Assembly (NCBI GenBank): GCA_007844125.1
Contig: CM017558.1
Location: 42,838,769 to 42,902,768 of the forward strand
Reading direction: 5' to 3'
Length of the DNA: 64,000 bases
Source: Sinonovacula constricta
Lineage: Eukaryota; Mollusca; Bivalvia; Cardiida; Solecurtidae
The notes beneath the pieces were generated by a model. It was not told the origin of the DNA and did not search any database. It saw only the letters and a list, made by a program, of their open reading frames with translations. Below are positions 1-9,714 of this stretch, piece by piece. Both the position numbers and the translations under genes were made by a program. How positions within the stretch are numbered: the stretch's first letter is position 1; each line of letters starts with the position of its first letter.

Positions 1-713
1 CTACTATGTCATGCTCACAAGGCCTGGCTCTGGTGTCTACTAGAAGTCATCTTCACAAGGCCTGGCTCTGGTGTCTACTAGAAGTAATCCTCACAAGGCC
101 TGGCTCTGGTGTCTACTGGCAGTCATCCTCACAAGGCCTGGCTCTGATGTCTACTAGAAGTCATCCTCACCAGGCCTGGCTCTGGTGTCTACTAGAAGTC
201 ATCCTCACAAGGCCTGGCTCTGGTGTCTACTAGAAGTCATCTTCACAAGGCCTGGCTCTGGTGTCTACTAGAAGTCATCCTCACAAGGCCTGGCTCTGGT
301 GTCTACTAGAAGTCATCCTCACAAGGCCTGGCTCTGGTGTCTACTAGAAGTCATCTTCACAAGGCCTGGCTCTGGTGTCTACTAGAAGTCATCCTCACAA
401 GGCCTGGCTCTGGTGTCTACTAGAAGTCACCCTCACAAGGCCTGGCTCTGGTGTCTACTAGAAGTCATCCTCACAAGGCCTGGCTCTGGTGTCTACTATG
501 TCATCCTCACAAGGCCTGGCTCTGGTGTCTACTAGAAGTCATCCTCACAAGGCCTGGCTCTGGTGTCTACTGGCAGTCATCCTCACAAGGCCTGGCTCTG
601 GTGTCTACTAGAAGTCATCCTCACAAGGCCTGGCTCTGGTGTCTACTATGTCATCCTCACAAGGCCTGGCTCTGGTGTCTACTAGAAGTCTTCCTCACAA
701 GGCCTGGCTCTGG
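1..713. repeat. 38-bp minisatellite array, about 19 copies
   Basis: The unit reads as CTACTAGAAGTCATC, then CTCACAAGGCCTGG, then CTCTGGTGT. Most copies are 38 bp. A CTACTATGTCATC variant is 36 bp, and a CTACTGGCAG variant keeps 38 bp. The array is already under way at base 1, so its left end lies outside the window. The final copy stops at CTCTGG near 713 and runs into unique AT-rich sequence. Stop-free forward frames cross the repeat, but they end in ordinary sequence and show no coding signature. Confidence 0.95.
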
Positions 714-830
714 AACAAAAGTTAAAAAATGTGTTAAAAGTCAAGTGGAATTACTATTGCCTCTGTATGGTATTGTATGGGTTAATAGAAACTCTTTTAT
801 CAAAGAAATAGTTAGTAAGTTGAGCAATCT

Positions 831-1769
831 TTATGATTATGTTACACTATGAATTTGATCCATACCAAGATAATGGGTGCAGGCATTATGCTTATGTTAC
901 ACTATGGATTTGATCCATACCAAGATAATGGGTGCAGGCATTATGCTTATGTTACAGTATGGATTTGATCCATACCTAGATAATGGGTGCAGGCATTATG
1001 CTTATGTTACACTATGGATTTGATCCATACCTAGATAATGGGTGCAGGCATTATGCTTATGTTACACTATGGATTTGATCCATACCTAGATAATGGGTGC
1101 AGGCATTATGCTTATGTTACACTATGGATTTGATCCATACCTAGATAATGGGTGCAGGCATTATGCTTATGTTACACTATGGATTTGATCCATACCAAGA
1201 TAATGGGTGCAGGCATTATGCTTATGTTACACTATGGATTTGATCCATACCTAGATAATGGGTGCAGGCATTATGCTTATGTTACACTATGGATTTGATC
1301 CATACCTAGATAATGGGTGCAGGCATTATGCTTATGTTACACTATGGATTTGATCCATACCAAGATAATGGGTGCAGGCATTATGCTTATGTTACACTAT
1401 GGATTTGATCCATACCTAGATAATGGGTGCAGGCATTATGCTTATGTTACACTATGGATTTGATCCATACCTAGATAATGGGTGCAGGCATTATGCTTAT
1501 GTTACACTATGGATTTGATCCATACCAAGATAATGGGTGCAGGCATTATGCTTATGTTACACTATGGATTTGATCCATACCTAGATAATGGGTGCAGGCA
1601 TTATGCTTATGTTACACTATGGATTTGATCCATACCTAGATGATGGGTGCAGGCATTATGCTTATGTTACACTATGGATTTGATCCATACCAAGATAATG
1701 GGTGCAGGCATTATGCTTATGTTACACTATGGATTTGATCCATACCTAGATAATGGGTGCAGGCATTAT
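831..1769. repeat. 55-bp minisatellite array, 17 copies, with a three-unit higher-order period
   Basis: GTTACACTATGGATTTG recurs every 55 bp (841, 896, 951 and so on to 1721). The other half of each unit is GATCCATACC(A/T)AGA, then TAATGGGTGCAGGC. Copies are almost identical. The informative variable site is CAAGA versus CTAGA. From 1171 onwards the order is CAAGA-CTAGA-CTAGA repeating, a 165-bp higher-order unit. The first six copies do not follow this order. The unit has no consistently open frame. Confidence 0.95.
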
Positions 1770-2454
1770 TTGCTGAACACGTGAATGCATATTCAATATT
1801 TAATTATGTGTTACAGCAATTAAGAACCTTTGACAAGGTAACCATTACATAAGCAGTATTAACCAAATTATGTAATTTTATACCACGAGTTATGTACAAT
1901 ATTTCTGCTCTAATAAATAAAAAATGTATGTATATCTGTGTACTATGTACATTAACCATGTTAGGGTTCTCTATATATAGGATTTATTTATGTCCAGAGA
2001 TTGTGAAGAATTTAAAATAAAATTTATTTTGTCAAGATTCTTTTACCTGTCGTGCCTTGGAAAGATCAATGTGTTTGACAATATTATTTTTTCTCAAATT
2101 TTGCATTGTATATTCATGTATAGGTTCTTTGTTAAAAGATGTGTATTTTGATTTGAATAAAAATGAAACAAGATTCTGTTTTGGTTCTGTGCTGTTTTCA
2201 GAATATCCAAAATGGTTCCAATTAAAAGAATAATTATAAGTGTTTTAATTATTGTTATCATTCTTTGAAAATGTTAAACCACGATAAAGTATTTTGTAAC
2301 CAAACACAAAATGTCTCGACATTTACAGTTTTGTACATGGTCCATTGTTGTTGTCTGAAGCCATCTTAGTGCAGATTGTTTAGCTTTGTAAAAAAAAATA
2401 ATAAGTGCTTAGACTGATTATATAACCAAACATCCCCTGAGTGTCACAATACAT
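1770..2454. other. AT-rich unique sequence, no gene seen
   Basis: This stretch is AT-rich with scattered AATAAA-like and ATTTA-like words that are expected by base composition. I found no open frame, tandem structure or recognisable element. Confidence 0.6.
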
Positions 2455-2870
2455 GAATGTCTGTAACATATGAAATATTAATTATGGATAATATATCAGA
2501 CATGTGTGATATCAGTGATGCATGAAATATCAATGGTACATATCAAATGATGTATGAACTATCAATATACATACAATATCTATGGCACATAAAATGTCAA
2601 TTGATGTATGAAATGATGTATGAACTATCAATATGCATACAATATCAATGGCACAAAAAATGTCAATGATGCAGGAAACGTCAAGTATAAAACAAGGCAT
2701 GAAATATTAATGATGTATGATATACCAATGTGCATACAATATCAATGGCATAAAATGATGATGCTTGAAATATTACTGACACATGGAATATCAAAGATGC
2801 ATGAAATATCAGTGATATATGAAATATCAGTGACATGAAATATCAAATGACGCATAAAAATATTAATGAC
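2455..2870. repeat. Degenerate short-period repeat of the ATGAAATATCAATG type
   Basis: Words such as ATGAAATATCA, ATGAACTATCA and ATACAATATCAATGGCA recur every 15-20 bp with much divergence. A longer internal duplication, GATGTATGAACTATCAATAT followed by CATACAATATC, appears at about 2550 and again at about 2614. A 72-residue open frame across 2620-2838 is just the repeat being read and has no recognisable content. Confidence 0.75.
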
Positions 2871-3985
2871 ACATTAAAGGTCATTGGGACAGAATTGCGC
2901 AGCTTACATTAAGATGATTAATTTAAGTATAGAACATATTGTCATTAAAACAATAGTCACGGGAGTGGTTACTCATGTACATGCGCGGATGATGTGTAAG
3001 TGGTTATTGTGCAGCATTATCTGCAGAGTGAAGTAGCCATACAACCATTGGATGATAACAGGAAGTTACCAATCTGTAATGATCAGAACAACTAGCACAT
3101 TGTTGTCATCAACCGATCCTGCGTAGTACAGTGTAGATTATCTTTGGTTATGAGAAGTTCTATTAAAGTGATATGTCACTGTTGGTCAAATTTGCGTGTT
3201 TTTTTTTTCTCAGTTAAGCAAGGCATTGTCAGCCCCTATTAATAACGCATATAAATTTAACCTCTTAGCAATAGTTCATATGAACATGCTGTACTTCAAA
3301 AGACTTGTTTTGGAGATGGAAGAATCCAAATCGCCCCGAACATTGCACAAAATGTATTACTAAACGGCAGTTTTAGCCATTTAGAGCTCAACGACATAGA
3401 ATAAGTCCAAACTACGCATGCTGGGAAATAAACATTTGTCATTTGTGAACGTCATTCATAAACGTTACACTTATTAGCTCATAGTGACGTCATAAATTTA
3501 AATAAATATAGAGTGCGGTGCATGTAGATCTATGCGTCGTGTATACACCATAAACTGTGGTCAAATCTACTTAAGGAACCTCTCTTTATTCCTAAATTTA
3601 TTTAATAAGGTACATAGATACGAAATTGAGAATTAAAACGTTGGTTGCCAGGGCTGTCCACTGGTCCAGCTCACAGCCCTATTTTTACGTTTTACTCTTG
3701 AAGACGGCATTGTGTCGAAATACTGAGTGTGAGCTTTGTTGAAAATTTTCCTACAATTCCCTACGGAACAATTTACAACATTGTCAAACATAAAACAATT
3801 ACTCATTTTATAAAAGAAAATACATCAAGTCATTTCGGAAATTATGTAATCGTTCAGTTTAGTACATGTAAGAACAGAGAGAAAATAAGTCATAACCGGT
3901 TCGTATCACATGGGAAGATGGAAATGATTTGATGATTGTAACAATGGTGTTTTAATTACAAGGTTTGTTTAATTTAAATAGCAAA
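2871..3985. other. Unique sequence with no supported gene
   Basis: No gene is visible. The stretch includes the CRE-like palindrome listed separately at 3485 and an A/T-rich downstream segment. The 67-residue frame at 3729-3932 lacks domain-like content and is not called. Confidence 0.55.
3485..3492. promoter_or_regulatory. Perfect CRE palindrome TGACGTCA
   Basis: TGACGTCA is the consensus site for CREB/ATF bZIP factors. It lies about 12-20 bp upstream of an A/T-rich AAATAAATATAG stretch that could act as a weak TATA element. No gene is visible downstream, so this may be a chance occurrence of an 8-bp word. Confidence 0.2.
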
Positions 3986-3989
3986 ATAT

Positions 3990-4192
3990 ATTATTTGTCA
4001 GTATACATTCCTTGTACCATATATTCTTTTGTCACATAATGCTTGTATTATAAAGATATAAATCGTTTTTTTTTTCCACATAGATGTACATTCTTTTGTC
4101 TCATACATTATTTTGTCCTATACAATATTTTGTGATGAATATTGTTTTGTCACAAACACTATTTTGTCACATACAATATTTTGCAATATTTA
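3990..4192. repeat. Degenerate repeat of the TTTTGTCACATACAATAT type
   Basis: About eight diverged copies of a roughly 18-bp word occur here. Examples are TTTTGTCACATA, TTTTGTCTCATACAT, TTTTGTCCTATACAATAT and TTTTGTCACAAACACTAT. Spacing is near 18 bp with small indels, which indicates an old short minisatellite. Confidence 0.7.
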
Positions 4193-5670
4193 TCCCCAAA
4201 AAACTTCTACAATTGTAAACAAAACATTTTTGCGACATAGACAAGAAAAGCGCGTAAAAGTGTAAAATTATTACATGTACATCACAGATATGTAGGACCC
4301 TACAGCATAAACACGTACGACATTTGTAATAATAGTGTGATAATTATTTACATCAAACAAAGTTAATTTTAATAAATGTGCGAATTTAACAATCTAGTGT
4401 TAACATTGGTTACACATTCAGTCATCTAAGCATACTCGCCCTTCCGGAATTCTTGTCATTTATTCGTTGCTTTTCAGTTTTCTTTTGTTTTCATTTGCTT
4501 GTTATTTCAAAACACAGGCGAAATTTGACGAAGGAGAAAGCGTGGGAGTGGGAAGCGGGGAGTCATTGTCAGCCACCTATGGGCATGTTTCTAGTAGCCT
4601 AATACACGTGTATTACACTTGTTCGTTTGCTGATCAATTTACTTCTTGATATAACATCGCTTTCTCGCCAATAAGTACAGCGGAGGAATGAAAGCACACT
4701 GTCCTCATTAAGTGCACTGTAACAACATAAACACATAAAAGCTGCACAATGTTACTTTTATGTTGCTAACATCAAAAGATTCTGTCATTCTAACATTTAG
4801 TTATACCTGTCCATTCCTAGGAAATAGCCCTTGTATTAACACAATCACTGATTGACAGATTCCTTATTCTACGTACATACTGTTGATGAATAGTAAACAA
4901 CACCGTAGACTTGTTCGTAGATGTATCATTCATATAAGCTGAATACTTTTTACGACAACATTGACAGCAAACGAATATTTCCTTAGGTGTTATAGATTCC
5001 ACATCAGTGAGGATCTCTTATCTTGGCAGCTATCTTTGATGTCAACTTAAAGGGATTTTCAAATGAATTGTATAGAAATTTTATTTTCTTGTAATTTCTT
5101 CATTTGTGGTCCAAAATTAAAAGCTATACACCATTGGAAAGGTCTTGAAATTCATATTTTTAGAATGCAATATTTTTAAAATTGATAAAGGAACAACGAA
5201 TAAATACACATAAATAAATAAGATTATTGGCTCATCCTTAAACAAAATTACCTTTTTGGTTGTATTTTTTACCTTTTAAACTATCAAAATATAGTTTTGA
5301 TATCTAAAATACTTAATAAAAGCTGTTAAATTTGATATAAAATTCAGTAAAATAGACTGAAAAACAAAAACACAGTGGTGAGTTTAATACAGCACATATT
5401 TACAGATTTCGGCCTGCATTAGCTTCTGCCTTCAAAAATGGCTGCCTTGCTCTGTCATTTTAGTGCCTATGACATCACATGGAAACTATCTGTAGGTGAA
5501 CCAATATGAACAAGGTCTGTAAACTATTACAGTTTCAAATAATTTGAAACGCTGTTTTACATGAACCACTATATCTCATTCTACTAAGCCTTCTTTCTTC
5601 GTCCTATTCTAATTTCTCTCACTCTCTCTCCTACTACAACTTCCCTTTCCCATATAACAACAATAAACAA
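4193..5670. other. AT-rich unique sequence, no gene seen
   Basis: No tandem repeat and no convincing open frame is present. A 60-residue frame at 4467-4649 has a hydrophobic start but begins at TTG, not ATG, and has no supporting context. A 61-residue reverse frame at 4817-5002 is likewise unsupported. Confidence 0.55.
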
Positions 5671-5934
5671 CATGGGCAGATCTAGCGGGGACTCGTGGGG
5701 GGGGGGGGGGGGTCAACTTTATAAAATTATCAAATAGTTTGAACTCATGAAAAAAGTTTCAAGCAGTTTCTGAAATGCTGGAAATCGCTCTATTGGCCAG
5801 CTTCATGTTAACATTTTCATGGGGCGGATGGCCCAAGTCCCCACTTATGGGTGGTACCTCTGCTGCTCTCTCATTAGGACCCCGACCCTCCCCTGAAAAA
5901 AAAAAAAAACAACTTCAGCGTGGATTCGTCCCTG
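5671..5934. mobile_element. Possible small non-autonomous hAT-like element (MITE)
   Basis: The left edge CATGGGCAGATCTAG and the reverse complement of the right edge, CAGGGACGAATCCACG, resemble each other. Both recall the CAGGGGCGGATC-type ends seen on many hAT-derived repeats. The interior is non-coding and carries a G16 run (5697-5712) and an A-run near 5896-5909. A clean 8-bp target duplication is not visible (flanks ATAAACAA and AACAAAAA), so the call is tentative. Confidence 0.3.
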
Positions 5935-6072
5935 AACAAAAACCACAACAGTAACTGTCACTACTACAACTACTGCTGGTGTATGTTTTATACCAAAATC
6001 AAGATCCAACTACCACTATATATAAACGCAAACATCAAAACCATATATACAGTAATATATAGGAATACTGCA

Positions 6073-6647
6073 ACGAGTAGTAGTAGTAGTTGTAGCAAGA
6101 GTAGTAGTAGTAGTTGTTGTAAGTGTAGTAGTAGTAATTGTAAGGGTAGTAGTAGTAGTAGTTGTAGTAGTAGTAGTAAGGGTAGTAGTAGTAGTAGAAG
6201 TAGTAGTAAGAGTAGTAGTAGTAGTTGTAGTAGTAAGGGTAGTAGTAAGGGTAGTAGCTAGTAGTAGTTGTAGTAGTAAGGGTAATAGTAAGGGTAGTAG
6301 TAGTAGTAGTAGTAGTAGTAATAAAGGTAGTCGTAATGGTAGTAGTAGTAGTTGTAGTAGTAATGGTAGTAATAGTTGTAGAAGTAGTAGTAAGGGTAGT
6401 TGTAGTAGTAAGGGTAGTTGTAGTAGTAGTTGTTGTTGTAGTAGTAGTAGTAAGGGTAGTAGTAGTAGTAGAAGTAGTAGTAAGGGTAGTAGTAGTTGTA
6501 GTAGTAAAGGTAGTAGTAAGGGTAGTAGTAGTAGTTGTAGTAGTAATGGTAGAAATAGTTGTAGTAGTAGTAGTAAGGGTAGTAATAGTTGTAGTAGTAG
6601 TAGTAGAAAGGGTAGTAGTAGTAGTAGTTGTAGTAGAAGTAGTAGTA

Positions 6648-6679
<32 letters not shown>

Positions 6680-6960
6680 TGTTGTTGTTGTAGTAGTAGT
6701 AAGGGTAGTAGTAGTAGTTGTAGTAGTAGCAGTAAGGGTAGTAGTTGTAGTGGTAGTAGAGTAGAAGCAGTTGTAGTAGTAGTAGTAGTACTTAGTAGTA
6801 GTAGTAGTTGTTGTTGTAGTAGTAGTATTAAAGGTATTACTAGTCGTCGTCGTCGTAGTAGTAGTAGTAGAAATTTAGTAGAATATATAGTATTAGTGCA
6901 AGATGTAGTAGTAGTAGAAGTTGTAGTAGTAGTAGTAGTAGTAGTAGTAATAACTATGAT
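6073..6960. repeat. GTA/TAG trinucleotide microsatellite with interruptions
   Basis: Nearly 0.9 kb of AGT/GTA triplets is interrupted by AAG, TTG and GGT triplets, with a TCGTCGTCG patch near 6843. Apparent proteins read from it (polyserine or polyvaline forward, polyleucine/threonine on the reverse strand) are single-triplet artefacts. The repeat keeps triplet phase over long stretches, which is why the frames stay open. Confidence 0.95.
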
Positions 6961-7112
6961 GAGGAGGAGGGGGAGGGGTAGGAGGAGTACAGGATACTCT
7001 ATGAAAAAAATAGAACAAAAGTCCTTCAATTTAAGTTTTGCATTAGTAAATCAAATTCAAAATATTTAAGCAGCTAACAACGATACTCTTCCACTATGTG
7101 CTTGCATTGCAG

Positions 7113-8019
7113 AAGACAACGACCTTTCTGTCAAGTCTGGCTTTGATTCTGGCTATTTGTCCGGTTAAGGATAAAGACACTGGATACTCGGAATGTCAAC
7201 AAAACCAGAACCAAGCCACTTGAATGCACAGTACAAGTCCACTAGCCATGGAGGGTCGAGGAATTTCAATAAATTCCACGGCTAACAAATCGACGAATCT
7301 GCAAGGAACAGCATTTTGTCATTTCCAGACAAACTGGACCCATACGTTACCCTAGATCTCTCCGACAACAGATTATCAAAGCTACCGGATGGCCTACACC
7401 TATTCGTCAATTTGGAAATCCTCGATTTATACCGCAATAGTCTCCTTAACTTTTCACCGACAACACGGTTTCCGGCGTCAATCCGCGGCCTCTTCCCTAA
7501 CCTGAACGGAATGAAAACCTTCACCGACGGAATAAAGATACCGGGTCTGTTCGTAATAAGATCTATCAAATAACATGTTTACCCTGATTCCAACCGGCTT
7601 CTGTGTCTCAGAATAACTATCTTGATACGTGAAGTCTTTACAAACAATAAACTGACACCGGATCTGGCTCCCAACATTGACGCTATCAGCTCTTGTCCCA
7701 ATGCAAATGGCGTCCCATTCTGCATGTTAACTGACATTTACAGCCTGGACTGTAACTGTAAGTGCTCGAGTCTGAGACTAATGTTTTACGGACAGTCAGT
7801 TTTCAGCCCTGGACTACCAGCCGGGAAAGTTGCAGGGGCTTTAGTGAAGTGCGACATGTAGAAGAGCGAACGTATGCAGAAATCACAAGATGTGTAAGAC
7901 GTCAACGTAACGGAGGTCAGGGGTCAGTAATACGTGCAGATGAACCAGAAATTGGAAAACAAAGTGAGAGTATTTACAGCGATGCGTTAAAAATAAAAGA
8001 GAACTTTCAGCATAGGTGA
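7113..8019 (+). pseudogene. Leucine-rich-repeat protein gene fragment, frameshifted
   Basis: Translation shows pieces of a secreted or membrane LRR protein scattered over different frames. At 7113-7220 a hydrophobic run FLSSLALILAICPV looks like a signal peptide and is followed by Cys/Gln-rich sequence and a stop. At 7235-7285 short pieces resemble an N-terminal LRR cap (HGGSRNFNK, then IPRLTN in another frame). At 7310-7450 two good LRR units are clear: NSILSFPDKL, TLDLSDNRLSKLPDGL and LEILDLYRNSL. A TAA at 7571-7573 stops that frame. The same frame resumes with LDCNCKCSSL (about 7745-7774), like the start of a C-terminal Cys cap. A second frame then carries ERTYAEITR and SESIYSDAL before a TGA at 8017-8019. 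The need for several frame changes within 900 bp argues for a decayed copy. A multi-exon gene with consensus errors is less likely. LRR domains usually mediate ligand recognition, but no specific receptor family can be assigned. Confidence 0.6.
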
Positions 8020-8155
8020 AAGTTTTCAGGATTATGCCTGAATTCAGGATTCTGTGTGTCTGAAATGGTTGATTTTCTTTATTTTTCCTATATAAATAGA
8101 CACATTTTCAGAATTTCAGGTTTTTCATAATTTCTAACTTTCACCCATGACTATG
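8011..8155. mobile_element. Small foldback/MITE-like element between two pseudogenes
   Basis: The left arm (from 8013, GGTGAAAGTT ... ATTATG ... CTGAA ... ATTCTG) and the reverse complement of the right arm (ending near 8149) share the same blocks in the same order. The two arms of about 40 bp can fold back on each other around a central AT-rich segment of about 60 bp. The right edge is within a few bases of the LINE stop codon at 8159. It could therefore be an inserted MITE or a hairpin in that LINE's 3' untranslated end. Confidence 0.5.
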
Positions 8156-8158
8156 TAT

Positions 8159-9714
8159 TTAGAGATAGTGTTTGGCTAGTTGGGCTTTGAAGCACTCAAC
8201 TGAGCCTGCTGATGTTAGGTCAGGTGGGAGGCTATTCCACTCCTTGATGGTTTTGGGGAAGAATGACTGTTGTCTGTAGGTTGTAGCTGAATATGGGATC
8301 GTGTAGGCGTTGTTGTTGATGTGTCTGGATCTTCGCTGCATTGGGATGAGTCTGTTTTCTTTGCTGATCGCAACTTCTTCATTAGCTATTTTATAAAGGA
8401 GAGTGAGTCTTGGAGTGATGGCAATTATAGGTCTTGGATCATGTCTGTTACGCTGGATCTGTTTCTGTAGTTGTTTTTGATTAATGATGCACCACGTCTT
8501 TGAATTTTTTCAATCAGTTCAATATCGGTTTTTTCATAGGGATCCCATACTGCTGATGAGTATTCGACAATAGGGCGGACAAGTGATAGGTAGGCTGTTT
8601 CTTTTATTGTTGTTGATGAGATGTTGAGGTTTCTTCTGATGAAGTTGAGGCTTTTACTTGCTTTGTTGGTGATGTTGCTGATATGTTCTATCCAGTTAAG
8701 GTGATGGTTGAAGGTAAGGCGCAGGTACTTCGTAGATTTCACGTGATGTAGGATTTGGTTGTTAAGGGTGTATTCATGTTTGATGGTAGTTTTCTTTCTT
8801 GTAATTGTGAGAACTTGGCATTTTTCTGGGTGGAAGGCCAGTTTCCATTTCTTTTCCTATTGTGGGAGTTTGTCTAGGTCATCTTGAAGTAGATTGCAGT
8901 CTTTAGAATTGGAAATGATCAAGTAGATTATGGTATCATCTGCAAAGAGTCTGGCTGTAGAGTGAAGAGATTCTGGTAAATCGTTGATGTAGTAAAGAAA
9001 GAGACAGGGCCCGAGGACCGAGCCCTGGGGGCGCCGGATGCCACGCGGACTGTGTCGGTATGCTCGCCTTCAAGTACGACGGACTGTGTTCCATTGGTGA
9101 GAAATGCCTGTATCCATCGATTGGTTGCACCTCTGATACCGTTATGGTCAAGTTTGTGTAGGAGTAGGCTGTGGGAAACTTTGTCAAACTCTTTTGAGAA
9201 GTCCATAATTAGAATGTCTGTTTGTTGTGCTTCCGTTTTCGAGATTGTAGCTAATGTCATCAGTAAATTCTACAAGTTGTGTTTCGCAGGATCTTCTTTT
9301 TGTAAAGCCATGTTGGAGAGGGTAGAGAAAATTGTTGGTTTCGCCATGTTTCATGATGTGAGAAGTGATGCAATGTTCTAGAAGTTTACAGCATATGCAG
9401 GTTACAGATCTGTAGTTTTCAGGGTTGTATCTACTCCCCTTCTTGTAAATGTGTGCTACATTGGCGGTGCGCCAGTCAGATGGGATGTCGCCTGTTTCCA
9501 TGGAGTGGTTGAAGATGACTGTGAGAATAGGTGCTATATGTGAAGATAGTTCTTTTAGTATTCTGGGCAGGATAGAGTCAGGTCCTGGTGCATTGTTGAT
9601 CTTGAGGTTGTTGAGAAGTTTTTCAATTCCCGTTGTTGTAATGGAAACGTCTAAAGCTGTTGGGTAGGATTCTTCAGGCATATAGTTGTTGTCTTTGAAG
9701 ATTGATTGAAACAA
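8159..9714 (-). pseudogene. 5'-truncated CR1/jockey-type LINE reverse transcriptase pseudogene
   Basis: Read on the reverse strand, this is the reverse transcriptase and C-terminal part of a non-LTR retrotransposon ORF2. Fingers/palm motifs are visible in order: NNAPGPDSILPRILKE, PENYRSVTCICCKLLE and LQHGFTKRRSCETQL (9714-9260), then motif A DILIMDFSKEFDKVSH (about 9170-9220). Motif B (VASGAP...) is broken by a one-base loss in a C-run near 9029. The catalytic motif C, LFADDTIIYL, is intact in the shifted frame at about 8922-8951. A TAG at 8857-8859 replaces the Trp expected before EKKWKLAFHPEKC. The C-terminal region continues with STKYLRLTFNHHLNWI (8742-8425), another frame change near 8425, and FFPKTIKEWNSLPP before the stop at 8159-8161. 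The endonuclease domain and ORF1 are missing, which is typical 5' truncation. The copy cannot be autonomous. Clade placement among CR1, L2 and jockey relatives is by motif style only. Confidence 0.9.

Noticed and set aside
4467..4649. 60-residue frame with a signal-peptide-like start
   Set aside because: It begins at TTG, not ATG, has no family resemblance and is isolated in non-coding sequence.
6016..7029. 337-residue polyleucine/threonine reverse-strand protein
   Set aside because: It is a direct translation of the GTA microsatellite.
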